This document shows, piece by piece, positions 60,475 to 64,000 of a stretch of DNA of 64,000 nucleotides; position 1 is the stretch's first letter, and the number at the start of each line of letters is the position of its first letter. This DNA comes from Spizellomyces sp. 'palustris'. Lineage: Eukaryota > Chytridiomycota > Chytridiomycetes > Spizellomycetales > Spizellomycetaceae. The notes below the pieces were generated by a model that did not search any database, was not told the origin of the DNA, and saw only the letters and a program-made list of their open reading frames with translations. The position numbers were made by a program, and so were the translations under genes. The stretch spans positions 230,961-294,960 of the forward strand of contig QEAR01000020.1 in assembly GCA_006535965.1 (NCBI GenBank), read 5' to 3'.

Positions 60475-61692
60475 ATGGTTCTATCTGCAATATCAAAACC
60501 GGAAGATAACGACGACTACGACGTAGCTACCGTGGCAGCAGCTCCTAGCGTTTCTATTGCAGATATCCTCCCTACAGCTCCAGAATATCACCCCGCGCAC
60601 CCACCCGCATGGTACTCACCCTCGGGTCGTCTCGGTCACTCTGGTTACAATCACCACCACATCCAGACATGGCCGCCGAGTTACTACCCGCATCGTTACC
60701 CATCCCATTACTCTTCAGCATACGCACCACCTTACTATTCCTATCCAGGATATGGCCAACCTGTTCCTTCTCACCCCCATCTGCCCTCGAATCCTTCGAA
60801 TCCTCTCCCATCCCGGTATTATTCCCCCCCGCTGGCCGCTGGACCACCACGGTCAGCCGATCCGAACCCGCCAAATCTCATCGTTCCAGAAACACATATC
60901 CCATACAACGAACAGCAATCGGGCCCCTATTCGTCCACATATCCACAAACGTGCGACAATGTCGACGAAATAAATTCCCCTTCTCAGCCCGAGAGGCCTA
61001 CTCCAGCGTCACAAGACGGACAATCTGGATCCGAACGACGTCAGCAGAACCCGCTTGGTCACGTAGTCACACTACTTCAAAGGGAAGACCACCGCCAAGC
61101 AGAATACCATACTCAACAATTAGAGTCTATGAGACGCGAAGGGGTTGGGGCACCTTGGCCAACATCCGAGCCTATATACGATCCAACTGAATGGCGGCTA
61201 TTAGCTCTAAGGGACGCCGGAAGAGGTTTGGAACACGAGGCGGAGAGATTGAAAAGAGCGGCCGACGGCCGTCATCGCATCATGATGGAAAGGCTCGCCA
61301 GAGCACATGAGCGCCCGAGCGTGGAGATCGCCCGAAAGAGTGGTACGGTTGAAGTACGTATGCTCGGTACCGGAAAGGGCAAAAGCGTTCAGACAGGACG
61401 AGGACGTACTGTAGTATTTCAATCGGCAGAAGTAGATGGAGATCCATCGTCGCCACCAGAACATCGTAAACGACAACGTGTTATCGATGCACATAAATCC
61501 GGCAGCCGGGATGCGTCGGACGAATGTAGCTCACATGATATCGGTGAGGACAGCAGTAAGAACTCCACCCTACCGCTTCTGGCGTCGGAACCCACCAGTA
61601 CCAAAGGGAATGATGTTCCTGACGGTAGAGCGACGCCTTCTGAGCCCAGCGGCCAAGGATTGGGATCAAGCGCCAAGGTAGATGGCGAATAA
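60475..61692 (+). CDS. Hypothetical Pro/Tyr-rich protein
   Basis: 405 residues from the ATG at 60475. The frame is open upstream to 60400, and a good acceptor (TCTCCACAG at 60449) suggests a 5' exon may exist. After a short acidic stretch, residues about 30-150 are rich in Pro, Tyr, Ser and His (PSYYPHRYPSHYSSAYAPPY). A more conserved-looking block follows (about 195-290): LGHVVTLLQREDHRQAEYH, then PTEWRLLALRDAGRGLEHEA and a charged helix, likely a short coiled coil. The tail is Ser/Asp/Lys-rich with a basic cluster (HRKRQR). I do not recognise the family. Composition suggests a nuclear regulatory or RNA-associated protein; this is inference only. Confidence 0.6.
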   Translation: MVLSAISKPEDNDDYDVATVAAAPSVSIADILPTAPEYHPAHPPAWYSPSGRLGHSGYNHHHIQTWPPSYYPHRYPSHYSSAYAPPYYSYPGYGQPVPSHPHLPSNPSNPLPSRYYSPPLAAGPPRSADPNPPNLIVPETHIPYNEQQSGPYSSTYPQTCDNVDEINSPSQPERPTPASQDGQSGSERRQQNPLGHVVTLLQREDHRQAEYHTQQLESMRREGVGAPWPTSEPIYDPTEWRLLALRDAGRGLEHEAERLKRAADGRHRIMMERLARAHERPSVEIARKSGTVEVRMLGTGKGKSVQTGRGRTVVFQSAEVDGDPSSPPEHRKRQRVIDAHKSGSRDASDECSSHDIGEDSSKNSTLPLLASEPTSTKGNDVPDGRATPSEPSGQGLGSSAKVDGE

Positions 61693-62793
61693 GGCGGATG
61701 CGATTCGTAGATTGTAGAACTTTGTGCTTTTTATTGTGTTATTTGCGATAGTTGTGCTCAATGAGCGTGGTTCCATATCAAATAATTATTTCTGCACCTT
61801 TTCACAATCTGTTAACTTTGTAAGTTTGATATTCCCTTTTACGGGGGAGCTGACATGTGGCCAGCCAACTTCTCTAGATCTATCCTTAGATCTCCTCCTT
61901 GAATTTGTCTGCATTCTAAAACCAGGGTCTGGGAAGTACAGGAGAAATGCCTATGGTTAATAATCGTTCTTTGCGCCTCCTCGAGACATGTTGATTCCGA
62001 TGACATAGGGAAGTGCATGCTATCTATGGTTTTGTCGGGTTGACATCACGGGCCCGTTAGTTCTCCGCAGAGGCGTAACATCAGCGATAGTGGCAAAATG
62101 ATCCACAAAAAAGTTATCGGTCCCAGAGGACATGCTGACATCCACTGTGGAACTCTGCGATTTTAGCCCTACCATAGCAATGCCGTACATGACAGACAAT
62201 CCTGGAGCTACCTTGGTGTCGAGGGTGAATACACTACTTCAAGATAATAGCGGCAAAGTATTGCTATTACGGAGGGCTGGAGGCGCTCGAGGTGAGAGAA
62301 AGAAAGTGTATTTGCATCAATGTTGGTTGGCTGGAAGCCGGATTTCCCCTGGAAACTGGACGGTATATTCGCAACGTTGGCTGATTTACGGTCCTTTTAT
62401 TTTGCTGTAGAGTCTCTTTAGATTCGAGGTTGTGCGCTGCGGGTTCCAGGAATTGGGATAATCGATGTGCGCATGCCTACAAATATACGTATTCTAGAGA
62501 CAAGATACCCTTAAATTGCGGACATGAATCCGCAAAACAACGTGTTCCAACAAGCCCAAACTGGGAAGTGTGAATTTAAAATAGGTCGACGCATTGTCGT
62601 AGAACGATCCATGCCATGGGAACATAACAAACAGCAGCGGTGGAATTCCTATTATATGATATTTAAGTATCCAGTGTTGTACATATTCTCTCATGTCCTT
62701 TCAAGTCGCAATGATATTTCACCTCTTGTTCTCTGGCTGCACCCCACATTAGTGGGATCCACGCTTCGATTTGCCTGCGTACATCTACTCACT
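61693..62793. other. Intergenic, no supported gene
   Basis: A 92-codon + ORF (62132-62410) and the 5' part of a 230-codon ORF (62524 on) lack features. The second continues into the 7TM gene but its first 90 codons read unlike protein and precede a better ATG at 62794. Confidence 0.4.
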
Positions 62794-63921
62794 ATGGCGG
62801 GCACCGCAGAAGGTCAAGACCTCTATGTAGTCCCACACGTAAATGCGATTATGATTACCATCGCTTCCATTGCTACGGTTATTCAACTTGGCAACGTTCT
62901 CTACGCTTTGTCACGATTTACCAAGAAACGGACACGTTTTACTGTTGGTCTACTGTTTCAAGAAATGTTATTTCTCGCATTCTCGATAACGAACATCCTC
63001 CGCTCGCGTTTGGCCATAGGCGATGGACAGGAGCAGCAGCCTTACAAAATTGTGCTGAATCTTTTCTTTAATGTCGGCGCCTTCATCCATGTTATCTTAT
63101 TCATACTGAGATTTAAGCTCTTCAATGTTGGAAACATGTGGTACAATAGAAAGTGGGACATCGCAATGCTGATCGTACGTTCCTTTCCCATTCACCATGT
63201 TCGCATCCGAAATTAACCCGGTGCTCTATTAGGTTTCCTCTGCGGTCTTCGTGATAGCCACCTTTCCTTCCCTTGTTCTGGACATCTACCAGAGCACGCA
63301 ACCTTATGATCCGGAACACCCTTTTCAGTTCGGTCCTATTAGCAGCAGCTTATTCGCGTCCCATGTGCTCTATCTCCTCCTGGTGGATACGGTCCTATCT
63401 GTATTGATATACAGACGACTTACAAAATTGAGAAGGGATTTATCCGGCGCAAAAGTCCCAGGCGCTGCGGCAAGTGAGCATAGACGGAGTGTGCTTGCCT
63501 TGGCAGGTTTAGTTCTGTGCGTCGAGGGAGGGTTGCAGAGTTTTGTTAATCAGCCAGCCAAAGAACTAATCCGTGCTTTCAATTCAACAGCGCCAGCTGG
63601 CTGGCTCTAATTTGCTTCGCTGCTGGAATAGTGACCGGCCCTCGGTACGCTGCCGTTAACTTTGTGTTAGGTCAGGTTGCTTTTGTGTTTGCAATGACCC
63701 ACATGAGTTTTGCGTGTTATGTAAGTGCTGATGTTCCGTTCGTGTGGTAACGATCACAATAATAATTCTATCGAAGATTCTCGCAGCATTTGATTTGGAT
63801 AAAGAACCTCCTCAGAGGGTATGGGTACGATGGAAAATCGTCGGAGGCAGCTACCCCGGAGCCACTTTCAATTACCATGCTCAGCAGGGGACTAGAACAT
63901 TCGGCTGAAAGGACACGGTGA
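62794..63921 (+). CDS. Seven-pass membrane protein, family unknown
   Basis: Exons 62794-63174, 63233-63516, 63591-63720 and 63787-63921 give 309 residues; phases fit. Seven hydrophobic segments are clear: about 14-38, 51-72, 88-112, 123-145, 167-190, 208-232 and 240-265. Short basic loops (TKKRTRF, YRRLTKLRR) put the N-terminus outside by the positive-inside rule. The tail is about 45 residues. None of the class A GPCR landmarks (DRY, NPxxY, TM3 Cys) is visible, and it is unlike the receptor at 52.5 kb. The third exon donor at 63517 (GTGCGT) was chosen because it alone restores an uninterrupted TM6; the intron has a good CTAAT branch. It could be a lineage-specific 7TM receptor or a transporter-like protein. 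Confidence 0.7.
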
Positions 63922-64000
63922 AGGAACACCTACTTAACAGCCAGATATGAAGAATCATCCTTACTATAGTGTATTGGAAATAACAAATGTCACACACAAT

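Overview
The window reads as nuclear DNA of an intron-rich, early-diverging fungus, most likely a zoosporic (chytrid-type) one. Introns are short (about 45-130 nt) with GT..AG borders and CTAAY/CTRAY-like branch sequences. The protein kinase C has the fungal Pkc1 order HR1-HR1-C2-C1-C1-kinase. A SHIPPO-repeat (ODF3-type) protein points to a flagellated life stage. Several families better known from animals and other opisthokonts are present: a prominin-type five-pass protein, a neurofibromin, a vitellogenin-N-type lipid transfer protein and a class A 7TM receptor. All gene models below were spliced by eye and checked by reading-frame arithmetic only.

Layout. 1-4.3 kb: a three-exon metallothionein-like gene, a 77-nt tandem repeat, a 223-bp inverted-repeat (MITE-like) element and sequence with no firm gene. 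4.3-8.3 kb (+): PKC1. 8.8-12.4 kb (-): prominin-like protein. 12.9-14.4 kb (-): SHIPPO/ODF3-like protein. 15.5-25.1 kb (-): ATR/Mec1/Rad3 checkpoint kinase. 25.5-27.2 kb (+): secreted, probably GPI-anchored aspartic protease. 27.5-28.7 kb (-): cis-prenyltransferase. 29.0-34.6 kb (+): 1,700-residue GHKL-ATPase protein of the fungal DUF3684/sacsin-like type. 34.8 kb (-): tRNA-Gln(CUG). 36.0-45.4 kb (-): neurofibromin-type RasGAP that lacks the Sec14 module. 46.7-49.8 kb (+): vitellogenin-N/LLTP-like secreted protein. 50.1-50.9 kb (-): broken gene fragments. 52.5-54.3 kb (+): class A GPCR. 54.8-56.5 kb (-): GATA-type zinc finger protein. 57.8-59.0 kb (+): DUF1769/UPF0590 protein. 60.5-61.7 kb (+): Pro/Tyr-rich hypothetical. 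62.8-63.9 kb (+): seven-pass membrane protein of unknown family.

The genes are not an operon or an obvious cluster. The themes are signalling (PKC, RasGAP, ATR, GPCR, GATA factor), cell surface and secretion (prominin-like, aspartic protease, LLTP, 7TM proteins) and dolichol synthesis. No CRISPR array, prophage, rRNA gene or intact transposase was seen. The most interesting items are the canonical class A GPCR in a fungus, the fungal LLTP, the prominin-like protein, the Sec14-less neurofibromin, and a PKC1 whose first coding exon appears to be only ATG.
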